Shown here in pieces: positions 30,621-38,344 of a stretch of 38,344 nucleotides of DNA. The notes under the pieces were generated by a model that did not search any database, was not told where the DNA came from, and worked only from the letters and a program-made list of their open reading frames with translations. Source of the stretch: Micractinium sp. NFX-FRZ (Eukaryota > Chlorophyta > Trebouxiophyceae > Chlorellales > Chlorellaceae); assembly GCA_029339195.1 (NCBI GenBank), contig JAPTJF010000544.1, positions 1 to 38,344 on the forward strand. The letters run 5' to 3'. The first letter of the stretch is position 1, and each line of letters begins with the position of its first letter. The position numbers were made by a program, and so were the translations under genes.

Positions 30621-33600
30621 ATGCAGGCCAGCGCTGCTCGGGCCCTCGGGGCGGCAGCTCCCTGCGCAGCTGCCTCCTGCACTCGCAGCGCACGGATTGT
30701 CTCTCCTGCAGCGACTCCCCTCCCGCGCCGAGACCAGCAGCAGCAGCAGCGGTGGGCGGGTGCCGCCGCCGCCTCTGCCGCCGCCACGAGTTGCCTACCA
30801 CGCCGCGCCGCGGCCCTGCGCTGCCGCGCTGCCGCCGAAGCCAGTGACATTATTGACGTGGAGGGCAAGATCATTGATGATCGGGTTCCCGTCACGGTGA
30901 GTTTTGGGGCAGATGGAGGGGAAGGTACAGCCTACCAGTGCTCACGTGGCCCATGTCACCGGCAGAGGCAGGCCATCCGCTGCGCGGCATGCAGGCGGGC
31001 TAGCATGCATGGTCGGCGCCTGCTGCACGCCGCTGCCCATGTAGCTGCCCCCACTTCCCTTACACCCTGACCCTGCTGCGCCGCCGCCCCCTGCCAGCAC
31101 CGCGAGCGCAGCTGCCGGTCCTGCCCGCGCACGTGTCTGGAAGCCTCTTGTCCTGTCCGCCACCTGGGCTACCTTGCTCGTTCGCCGTGGCTGCTCCTGC
31201 TGCCCTGTGCCACCTGCTACCTGCCGCCCTTCTCAAGAGCTGCCGCCACCTGTCCCCACCCACCCACTGGGCCGTGTGTCTCCCGCCCTCCCACCCTGTC
31301 CTCTCTGCCCCGCCCGCCCACAAATCCTGAACCCTCTCTACCCCGCCGGCCCCCCCAAGTTCTGCCCTGCCAGGTCATCACCGGCTTCCTGGGGAGCGGC
31401 AAGACCACGCTGCTCAACTCCATACTGTCAAAGGAGCACGGCTACCGCATCGCCGTCATTGAGAACGAGATTGGCGCCATTGACATTGACAGCGACTTGG
31501 TTTCAAGTAAGTTTGCGCTGTAGAGACAGGGGTTTAAGAGTTGGACAGGGGCAGGGATCACCTGGCGGAAGGCAGAGCCTGGAATAGGGTGGGAGCATGT
31601 GCTTCTTGCGTGGGGGAAACAAGGTGAGCGCCACTGACAGCGGCCCCAACCTCTGGTGGGTGGGTTGTACCACGTTCGGCCCAGACCACCCTGCGGCCCC
31701 TCCCCTCCGCTCCCACCCGGCATGCTCGGGCAGGATTTTGGCACCCAAAAGCCCGTCCCTCCCCTTCCTCTCCTGCCAGTCACCGTGCAGCATACTCCAG
31801 CAATTGAGCAGGCCCGGGTGCCCTACCGCATGCCCCACCACTGGAGATGCCCCCACGCCAACCCTGCAACCCTTCCCTCCTTCCCTTGCCTCCTGCAGTT
31901 GAGCAGCAGCTGGACCCTTCCAAGGAGCAGATCCTGATGCTCAACAACGGCTGCCTGTGCTGCACCGTGCGCGACGACCTCGTGGAGATGCTGAACCAGC
32001 TGGTGCGCTGCTTTGCCTGCTGTGGCTTGTTAAAAAATCCAGTTCACACAGGGGTTGCGCAGCCTGCTTTCTGCCACACGAGACTTGCGGCACAGACCCG
32101 CAAGAGACAGCTTGGGGCTGCCGCAATTGCGTGCAAATCAGCCCCCCCGTGCAGCACACTGCGCTCCTGCAGCATAATGATTTCCTGGGCCGCTTGCTCA
32201 CACCTTCCGGACTGCCCTGCCGCGCCGTGCAGCACAAGCGGCGTTCCCTCATGCTGCCCGCCTGCCCCCCTGTGCTGCCTGCTTTCACCTGACTGTTCTG
32301 CCCCGGCCTCCCCCCACCCCCACCCCACCCCCAGTACGAGCGCCGTGCCAAGTCTGAAACGCCCCCTGCTGCCTGCTCACCCGCAGCCTGCTCACGTCAC
32401 TGCCCTGCCCCGCCCACCCCTGCAGTACGAGCGCCGCTCCAAGTTTGAACGCCTTGTGCTGCCTGCTCTCCCGCAGCCTGCTCACCTTGCTGCACTGCCC
32501 CTCCCCATGCAGTACGAGCGCCGCTCCGAGTTTGACCACGTCCTGATTGAGACCACGGGGCTGGCCCAGCCCGCGCCCATCATCCAGACTTTCTTCCTGG
32601 ACCCCAAGGTGGCCGACCGCATGCGCCTGGATGGAGTGGTCACGCTGGTGGGTGGGTGGCATGCTGGGGCTGGGGTGGGTGTGGTGACGCTGGTGGGTGG
32701 CATGCTGAGCTGGGGATGGCGTGCTAGTGGGTGGCACGTCGGGGCTGGGTTGGGTGTGTGCTGGTGTGTGGCTTGCTTGCCTCGGCAGGGTGACAGGGTC
32801 GCAGACCGCATGCTCTTGGATGGTACTGCGCTGAAGTACAGCCTTTGGTACTACAGCTCGATGCCAAACATGTGGAACCTGGATGCTGCTCTCACTGATC
32901 GCATATATGGTACCGCCGTTGGTACTGCAGGTTGATGCCAAGCATGTGGAGCTGCACCTGGATGAGGAGAAGCCGGAGGGCGTGGTGAACGAGGCAGTGG
33001 AGCAGATTGCGTATGCAGACCGCGTGATCCTGAACAAGACCGACCTGGTGAGGCAAAGTGACACTTGGTTGGGTCGGGGTGTGTGGGCTGGGGAAGAGGA
33101 GGCGGTGGAGCGGAGTGGGCTGCGCACAGTGTAATGCACAACAGCACCTGTGCGTTAAAGGGAGCCCGCTTCCCTCCACTGAGCTGTATATGTGTGTTTC
33201 CGGCCTCTGTGCTGCTTGTGTGGGCCACATGCAATGCGTGCCCTCCCTGCACCCATGCCTTTCTGCATGCCCACCGTCATCACATGCTGCGCCTCCTGCC
33301 CCTGCATGTGTGGCCAGTGCTGACCCGGCCTGCCTGCCTCTCTGCCCGCCTGCCTGCCGTCTGATCTGCGTGTCCCGCTCCCTTCTCTGCCCTCCTCCTC
33401 TCTTCACTGCAGGTGGGCGGTGCTGACCTGGACCAGCTGCCTGCCTGCCTGCCTGACGTCTGACCTGCTTTTGAAACCTCTCTTGTGTGCCTCACGCTTG
33501 CCTGCAGGTGGGCGGTGCTGGTCTGGACCACCTACCTGCCTGATTGCCATCTGAAGTGCTGTCTTTAAACCCCCCGCCCTCCTCCCCTCCCCGGTGCAGG

Positions 33601-35827
33601 TGGGCGGTGCTGATCTGGACCGGCTGGAGGGGCGCATCCGCTCCATCAACAGCATGGCACTGATCACGTGAGTGGCACGGCGGGACAGGAAGATGTGGTG
33701 TGTGCATGTCTAAAGAATATGTATATATATATATATATAAGTCCAAAGAATATGTGTTTGACCATATGACGAGGGGTGGGCAGCGTGCTGGGTGGGGAGA
33801 AGACAGCGCTTGTAGGGCGCGGAACACGTGAGCGCAGGGAACCATCTTGTGAGGCGTGGGGCTGCTTGTGTGGGCAAGTGCACGTGGATGGCGCAGCAGC
33901 GCATCATCTGCATGCTGTGAAAACTCCGGGCTGCCTGCCCGCCCGCCTGCCACGCCTGCCTGCCACGCCCGACTCGCCCTCCCAGCGCACCCAGTGCTGC
34001 AACGTGCCCCAGGCTTTTCAGCACAGGGCATCCCCATGCCGGCCAGCGCTGCCTCACCCCATATCTCCACCTATGTATCCATTATCACCTGCAGGCGCAC
34101 CCAGAAGTCCAACGTGCCCCTGGACTACGTGTTTGGGGTAGGCGGCTTCGACTTGGAGAAGGTGGAGGAGGAGGTGAGCGCGTGCTGCTGAGCTGGCACT
34201 GTTTGCTGAGCTGGCACGCGTGCTGCCCTGGCGCGTGCGCTGACAGCTGGCACAGTGGATGGTGCATGCGCTTGGGAGAGGGTGGAGGAGGGGTGAGCTA
34301 TGGGCTGGCCCTCAAGTGCTGCCAAGCTCAGCTGGGCAAGCTGGGGTGGCACGAAGGGCTGCCGCCGGTCCGCGTGCTGCCTACTTGGCTACTTTGTATT
34401 GCCTGCCTGCCTCGCCTCGGGCGGCGCCTCCGATGCAGGGCAGCCGCAGGCAGGCTGAACGGGGGGGGGAGCTGTACCGCAACCCGAACTGCCCTAATCA
34501 TTGAGCCCTGCGCCCAGCTTGCCAGCCCTGCTTACCCCCTCCCTGTCCCTGCCCGCCCCCTGCCCACCGCCTGCAGGTGATGAAGGCTGAGGCGGCAATA
34601 GTGAAGGAGCACCAGCACGCCCACGCCCACGACCATGACCATGACCACGAGTGCAGTGGCGCGGGGTGCGGCCACGAGAGCCACAGCCACGAGCACTCCC
34701 ACGCCCACGCCAGCAGCAGCGAGCACGAGTGCAGCGGCGCCGACTGCACGCACGATAGCCACGCCCACAGCCACAGCCACGGGCACAGCGATCACGAGTG
34801 CGGCGGCGCCGACTGCACGCACGAGAGCCACAGCCATGAGCACGCGCATGGCGAGGCGGCTGCGGCGGGCGGCCAGGCGCAGTCTGTGGCGCAGAAGCAC
34901 GACGATGCGGTGGGCAGCGTGGCAATCAGCATTGAGGGGGACATGGATCTGGACAAGGTGAGGCTGCTGTATCGAGTAGTTGGTCATTGGGGGGAGGGTG
35001 TGTTGGGCGGCTTTGCCATCAGAGCTGCATGGACCCTGACAAGGTGAGGCTGAGGTTCATGAGGTTGGTTTGTAGGTGGGGGGCAAGGATGGCCAGCCCC
35101 CCACCCTGCCCATCCCGCCAGCCGTTCCCCGCGTTGACCCCCCTGTCCTCCTTGGTGCAGGGCCGTCCTACAGCCTGTGCCAAACGGAGCCCAACCGGTA
35201 CTGCCTCCTGCCCCCATGTACTACCCACGCATCTACTGCAGGCAGTGCAGGCCAAGAGGAGTGACCGTTGCCGCCTAATTGCCATGCCGTACTGCCCCTT
35301 GCCACCTGTACTGCCTTGCTTGCAGGTCAACTACTGGCTGGGCGGGCTGATGGAGGTGAAGAGCAACGACCTGTACCGCATGAAGGGGGTGCTCGCAATC
35401 AAGGACTTCCCAGCACGCTTTGTCTTTCAGGTGGGCTGTTTTCTTGGATGTCCTGTGTTGTGCTGGTGCGGGTAGGGTAGGGTGGGTGGGCAGTGGGTTT
35501 GCTGGCAACGAAGTGGGTTTCCTGGCGCGCCCTCGGTTTCCAGACTTGGCGCTTGCTCTTGCTGGATTTTGGCAGCACGGGCAGGCCCGCTGCCGCTGCC
35601 GCTGTTGTTGCTGCCTCCTGTGCTTCCCCCGTCCCTCCCCGAGCCCCCTTTTCACCCCGCCCCTCACCCCGCCCCGCCTGCAGGGCGTGCACATGCTGTT
35701 TGAGGGCATGCCCGACCGGGAGTGGAAGGAGGGGGAGAAGCGTGTGAGCAAGATGGTGTTCATTGGCAAGGACTTGGACGAGGCGCTGATCCGGGAGGGC
35801 TTTGAGGAGTGCGTGGTGAAGAAGTAG
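30621..35827 (+). CDS. Plastid-type COG0523/CobW GTPase metallochaperone with His/Cys array
   Basis: G3E-family GTPase related to CBWD/ZNG1, which deliver zinc or other metals to client enzymes. Exons: 30621-30896, 31374-31506, 31899-32002, 32513-32647, 32931-33047, 33600-33667, 34095-34173, 34577-34957, 35326-35430 and 35684-35827. They give 513 residues with all phases matching. Residues 1 to about 75 are Ala/Arg/Ser-rich, like a chloroplast transit peptide. GTPase motifs: Walker [10 protein letters not shown] (96-104), the metal site GCLCC (C155, C157, C158), ETTG (184-187) and NKTD (251-254). Residues about 316-387 form a metal-binding loop of three related units, each with HEC-x4-C-x-H followed by HSHEH-like histidines. 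The CobW C-terminal domain fills 432-513. TGTAA lies about 85 bases after the stop. Introns 3 to 8 are full of copies of exon edges. Confidence 0.93.
32333..32455 (+). repeat. Two upstream copies of COG0523 exon 4 acceptor and start
   Basis: CAGTACGAGCGCCG occurs at 32332, 32423 and at the real acceptor (exon start 32513), with periods of 91 and 87 bases. The second copy is 87 bases (29 codons) upstream with an open frame through to the real exon, so it could act as an alternative acceptor. The first is out of frame. Confidence 0.9.
32678..32895 (+). repeat. Nested echoes of exon 4 end and exon 5 start in COG0523 intron 4
   Basis: GTGACGCTGGTGGGTGG at about 32680 repeats the exon 4 donor. 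At 32798-32833 a copy encodes VADRMLLDG (real: VADRMRLDG). At 32849-32890 a copy of the exon 5 start reads CGATGCCAAACATGTGGA (real: TGATGCCAAGCATGTGGA at 32933) and keeps an upstream TACAG. Confidence 0.9.
33411..33545 (+). repeat. Two upstream copies of COG0523 exon 6 acceptor and start
   Basis: TGCAGGTGGGCGGTGCTG occurs at 33408, 33503 and at the real acceptor (exon start 33600), in units of about 92-95 bases. Both upstream copies reach a stop within about 17 codons, so only the third supports the CobW fold. Confidence 0.93.
33718..33739. repeat. (TA)n microsatellite in COG0523 intron 6
   Basis: An alternating TA run flanked on both sides by AAAGAATATGT, so the flank is also duplicated. 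Confidence 0.9.
33982..34013 (+). repeat. Echo of COG0523 exon 7 start in intron 6
   Basis: GCGCACCCAG, six different bases, then AACGTGCCCC, exactly as in the real exon 7 start at 34095-34121, which lies about 110 bases downstream. An AG precedes the copy. Confidence 0.85.
34268..34300 (+). repeat. Echo of COG0523 exon 7 end in intron 7
   Basis: CTTGGGAGAGGGTGGAGGAG followed by GGGTGAGC resembles the exon 7 end and donor (CTTGGAGAAGGTGGAGGAGG then AGGTGAGC at about 34152-34178). Confidence 0.7.
34610..34860 (+). repeat. Triple in-frame His/Cys repeat in COG0523 exon 8
   Basis: Three related units encode the metal-binding loop; each begins with a CACGAGTGC(A/G)G(T/C)GGCGC-type sequence (HECSGA/HECGGA) and continues with CACGAGAGCCACAGCCA-type histidine codons. 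The coding duplication is recent enough to be visible at base level. Confidence 0.88.
35028..35062 (+). repeat. Echo of COG0523 exon 8 end and donor in intron 8
   Basis: CATGGACCCTGACAAGGTGA followed by GGCTG repeats the exon 8 end (CATGGATCTGGACAAGGTGA then GGCTG at 34942-34966), about 85 bases into the intron, with an intact donor. Confidence 0.88.
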
Positions 35828-35911
35828 GGGGCACACAAGCGGGTCACGTCCTGCGCTTTTTCGGCACTTATTTCGTTGTCCTCTGTACAACCTGGTTCTC
35901 CTACCACACAG

Positions 35912-35916
35912 TGTAA
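35912..35916 (+). terminator. TGTAA polyadenylation signal of the COG0523 gene
   Basis: About 85 bases after the stop codon at 35825-35827, on the correct strand. Confidence 0.7.
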
Positions 35917-35963
35917 CTGCCTGGACGCCTTGGTGCTTCAGTGTGTGACTGACACTTGCGGTG

Positions 35964-35968
35964 TGTTA
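35964..35968 (-). terminator. TGTAA polyadenylation signal of the MATE gene
   Basis: TTACA on the plus strand, about 190 bases beyond the MATE stop codon at 36160. Confidence 0.6.
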
Positions 35969-36159
35969 CAGTGGTGATTTTGGCATGCTATGCATGCCGA
36001 CAGCAAGCCAGAGTGACCTGCTGTTGGTGCACTTGACGGTGGGCTCAATAGCCTGCATGCTGCCCACTTGTGGTCTGGCAGTTGCTGCCAAGGAGATGAC
36101 GAGGAAAAGGCGGGGCAATGGCAGATGTAGAAAGTGCTGGGTGTGGCAGCTGCTGCCCG

Positions 36160-38140
36160 TCACCCGCGCTGCGCCATGCGTGCGTGCGCCGCCGCCGCTT
36201 CGTCTGCCCACCGCATGCGCCAGATCAGCGCGCCGTAAGCGCAGAACTGCACCAGGCTCCCGATGATCAAGCCCAGCCACAGGCCCTGCACTCCCAGGTT
36301 GAAGTGGAAGCCCAGCAGCAGGGCGGTGGGCAGGCCGAATCCCCAGGAGGCGACGGCATTGATTTGGAAGCCCCGCATCTGCTTGCCCGCGCCGCAGGCC
36401 ATGCCGCACAGCACTGCGGGGGCAGGGGGCGGGGCGGGTTGGCGGTGGTGAGGGCATTGGTCGGGCAAGCTGGGCCGCACACGACCAGTGCATGGTCCCA
36501 CCGCATTCCCGTGCCTGCAGCTGTGCCCGCCCGCCTTCCTGTGCACTTGGCATGCCGCAGCCGCTACCGCTCAAGCACAGCTGGTGACCAGCCAGGCCCC
36601 TGAATGCCACCCACCTGACTGCGAGCCGTCGAACAGCAGCTGCACCGCTGTCAGGCTCAGCAGGTGGCGCATCGTGCGCAGCAGCGCCTCGTCTGTCTCG
36701 CTGGTGAAGCACCGGTTGAGCGCCAGCTGTGAGGCCGGCAGCGCCAGCACCACCGCCATGGCCAGCCAGAGAGCAGGCACCACAGAGGCGGCGGCACGGG
36801 CCGACAGGCGTGCTGCGGCAGCGTTGCCGGCGCCCAGCCCGTGGCCCACGCTGCGCAGGCAGGGGCGGTGCATGGTGGGCGTGGGTAAGTTGGCGGCCAG
36901 CCGGGCCCATGCAGCCCCGAGGGATTCGGTCACCTCAGCGCACCCCAGCAGAGCGCACCCAGCAGAGCAGAGCGCACCCAGCAGGGCGGGCACCCACGAT
37001 TCGTAAGTATGCTCCACGCAAGTGCTCAATTTGTGCAAGCAAGCTCACGAGTCTGGCCTGCCCTGTCCTGCTCACCGCGTGCAGGCTGCCTGGTTCATCG
37101 AGGCAAAAGGCAGCATCGAGAGGCCATACACGGAAGAGGCCACTGCAGGGAGAGAGGCAGCAGCGAGGGTTCACAGCTCTGGCTGGTTGCGCTGCCGCTG
37201 CATCAGATGCTTGGCAGCATGCATCTGGCGCCCCTCGATGGCTTGCACTTGTGTGCACTGCCCCAGCTTGCATAGCACTGGTGCAGTGCTGTGCTAGCGC
37301 CAGGCCCGACTGCCCCGCACCTGCCACCGCCGCCAGTGCCGAGGTGGGGTCGGGCAGGGAGCCTGCTGCCACTGTGCAGATGCTGACGGAGCCAAAGGTG
37401 ATGGCACACATGGCCATGGCGGCGTAGGAGAGTTTGGCGTACGGCCGCCAGGGCTGCATGCAGAGGGAGGGAGGCCAAGAGAGGCGGGGGGCGGGGCTGG
37501 CGTTGACAGCTGGGGGGTGCTTCTAAAGAGCAGTGGCAGCGGCTGTCCGGTAATGCCTGCTGTCCGCCACGCAGGCTTGACCGGGCTGCCATGCGCTGGG
37601 CAAAGCAGCAGCAGCAGCAGCGCGTGACCAAGCTGCGGCCTGTGCTCAAACAAACATGCCTGCCCCGCCTGTCCTCACTGGCCAGCCCCACCTGCAGCTT
37701 GGTGCCCCCCGGGGCGTCCCACACGCGGGTGTGCAGCCCGGCCGCCCACACATAGCCCGCAACCAGCGCGGTGGCAAGCAGGGAGGACCAGACAGTGGCG
37801 GCGGCTGCGCCCAAGTAGCCCAGGCCCAGAGTGTGCATGAAGAGGTGGACGGCGCCCACGTGCTGCACCACCACGGCAACGCTGATCCACATCTGGGGAA
37901 GGAGGGGAGGGAGGGAGGGGGGAAGAAGGGTGGGAGGCGGGGCTGGTTGCTAAACCAGCGAGTGCGATGGTTTGAGTGTATGGGGGGCGGGGCGGGCTGC
38001 ATGTGTGACTGTTGTGCCAGTGCACGGCATCGCAGGCCCAAGGGTCAAGCTCTCAATACCAGACAGCTGCCCACCGCCTTTGCCAGCCTCCTACCTGCGG
38101 GATGGTGATCCGCTGGGCGATGAGGATGCGGTTGAGGGGC
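36160..38140 (-). CDS. MATE-family efflux transporter, 5' part missing at the window edge
   Basis: Multidrug and toxic compound extrusion (MATE) antiporter; family members export organic cations, citrate or secondary metabolites using H+ or Na+ gradients. Visible exons in transcript order are 38095-38140, 37692-37892, 37321-37453, 37076-37142, 36615-36850 and 36160-36413. They give about 311 residues in matching phase, the C-terminal two thirds of a typical MATE protein. Characteristic signatures: a YGLSMLPFASMNQAACTR then VGHGLGAGN junction (family TRV-x-ELGAGN), FDGSQSVLCGMACGAGKQ (the second-half GVLxGxxRGxGxQ motif) and FQINAVASWGFGLPTA. About eight membrane segments are seen. The first visible exon (38095-38140) begins with the third base of a codon, so at least one exon lies upstream of it, probably beyond the right edge. 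The substrate cannot be told. Confidence 0.9.
36945..36990. repeat. Short tandem repeat in a MATE intron
   Basis: AGCAGAGCGCACCC-type units are repeated about three times between exons 36850 and 37076. It is intronic. Confidence 0.75.
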
Positions 38141-38344
38141 CTGCAATAGCAGGGGGCAAAGGTTGGGCGGCCGTTAACACCTCCAGTTCAAGCCGTGCTC
38201 GGCTGGCGGCCGGAAGGCAAGCAGGCACGCGGTAACACGCGGACACCCCTCATTGCACTGTTACGCCCTACGTCGACTTGGCAGGCGGAGCGCGCAACGG
38301 TTTTACCAACTTGAATCTGTTCTGGGCTCTGCAGTGCGCTTTGC
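38141..38344 (-). other. MATE intron and right edge
   Basis: The segment upstream of the exon starting at 38140 has a clear acceptor (CTATTGCAG) and then intron-like sequence. I see no further MATE exon before the edge. Confidence 0.5.

Larger units (their letters stand above)
35828..36159. other. Convergent 3' region between the COG0523 and MATE genes
   Basis: No gene. It holds the plus-strand TGTAA at 35912-35916 and the minus-strand TGTAA at 35964-35968. The two transcripts therefore end about 50 bases apart or overlap. Confidence 0.65.

Noticed and set aside
33718..33739. TA run as a possible TATA promoter
   Set aside because: It lies inside an intron of the COG0523 gene and is a plain microsatellite with no gene start nearby.
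34498..34925. Arg-rich minus-strand ORF opposite the His/Cys array
   Set aside because: It is the mirror of the repetitive His codons (CAC/CAT read backwards) and lies inside a well-supported exon.
1..38344. CRISPR arrays, insertion sequences or introner-type elements
   Set aside because: No regularly spaced direct repeats, transposase or inverted-repeat-bounded elements were seen. The intronic copies match the local exons rather than one shared element, which argues against introners.
1..38344. tRNA or rRNA genes
   Set aside because: I scanned for T-loop-like GGTTCGAATCC and cloverleaf arms on both strands and saw none convincing; a covariance-model search would settle it.

Overview
This is a piece of a nuclear genome from a green alga, most likely a Chlorella-like trebouxiophyte. 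The evidence is GC-rich DNA, genes split into many small exons with consensus splice sites, organelle-type leader peptides, and the chlorophyte poly(A) signal TGTAA after several stop codons. The gene families also fit: hybrid-cluster protein, an SBP-domain factor of the SPL1/CRR1 architecture, a plastid-type COG0523 GTPase and a MATE transporter. The species assignment is inference. I built exon models by hand, requiring phase continuity at every junction; all are GT-AG except two GC-AG introns.

Layout, left to right. 378-1274 (+) is a small secreted or membrane protein. 1997-7487 (-) is a 13-exon hybrid-cluster protein with all cluster ligands intact. 7488-8978 is an intergenic stretch with one doubtful minus-strand ORF. 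8979-16871 (+) is a 14-exon SBP-box transcription factor with C-terminal ankyrin repeats. 17295-18718 (+) and 19710-22669 (-) are two multi-pass membrane proteins that look like diverged paralogues facing tail to tail. 22670-24649 is poorly resolved and includes a fragment resembling the start of an endonuclease/exonuclease/phosphatase domain. 24650-27458 (-) is a DXO/Rai1-type RNA decapping enzyme. 27953-30331 (-) is a coiled-coil protein of unknown role. 30621-35827 (+) is a plastid-type CobW/COG0523 metallochaperone GTPase with a long His/Cys array. 36160 to the right edge (-) is a partial MATE transporter.

The genes do not form an operon. Two themes recur: metal and anaerobic/nitrogen redox biology (hybrid-cluster protein, a copper/hypoxia-type SBP factor, the COG0523 chaperone), and opposed gene pairs with short shared 3' or 5' regions.

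The most unusual pattern cuts across five genes. Many introns carry degenerate or near-perfect copies of the edges of their own flanking exons, often with the splice site attached. In three introns these copies are nested in the order exon end, copy of exon end, copy of next exon start, real next exon start. I call them exon-edge echoes. Two lie next to real acceptors and could change the protein: an almost perfect copy in the SBP gene that leads to an early stop, and an in-frame copy in the COG0523 gene that would add 29 residues.
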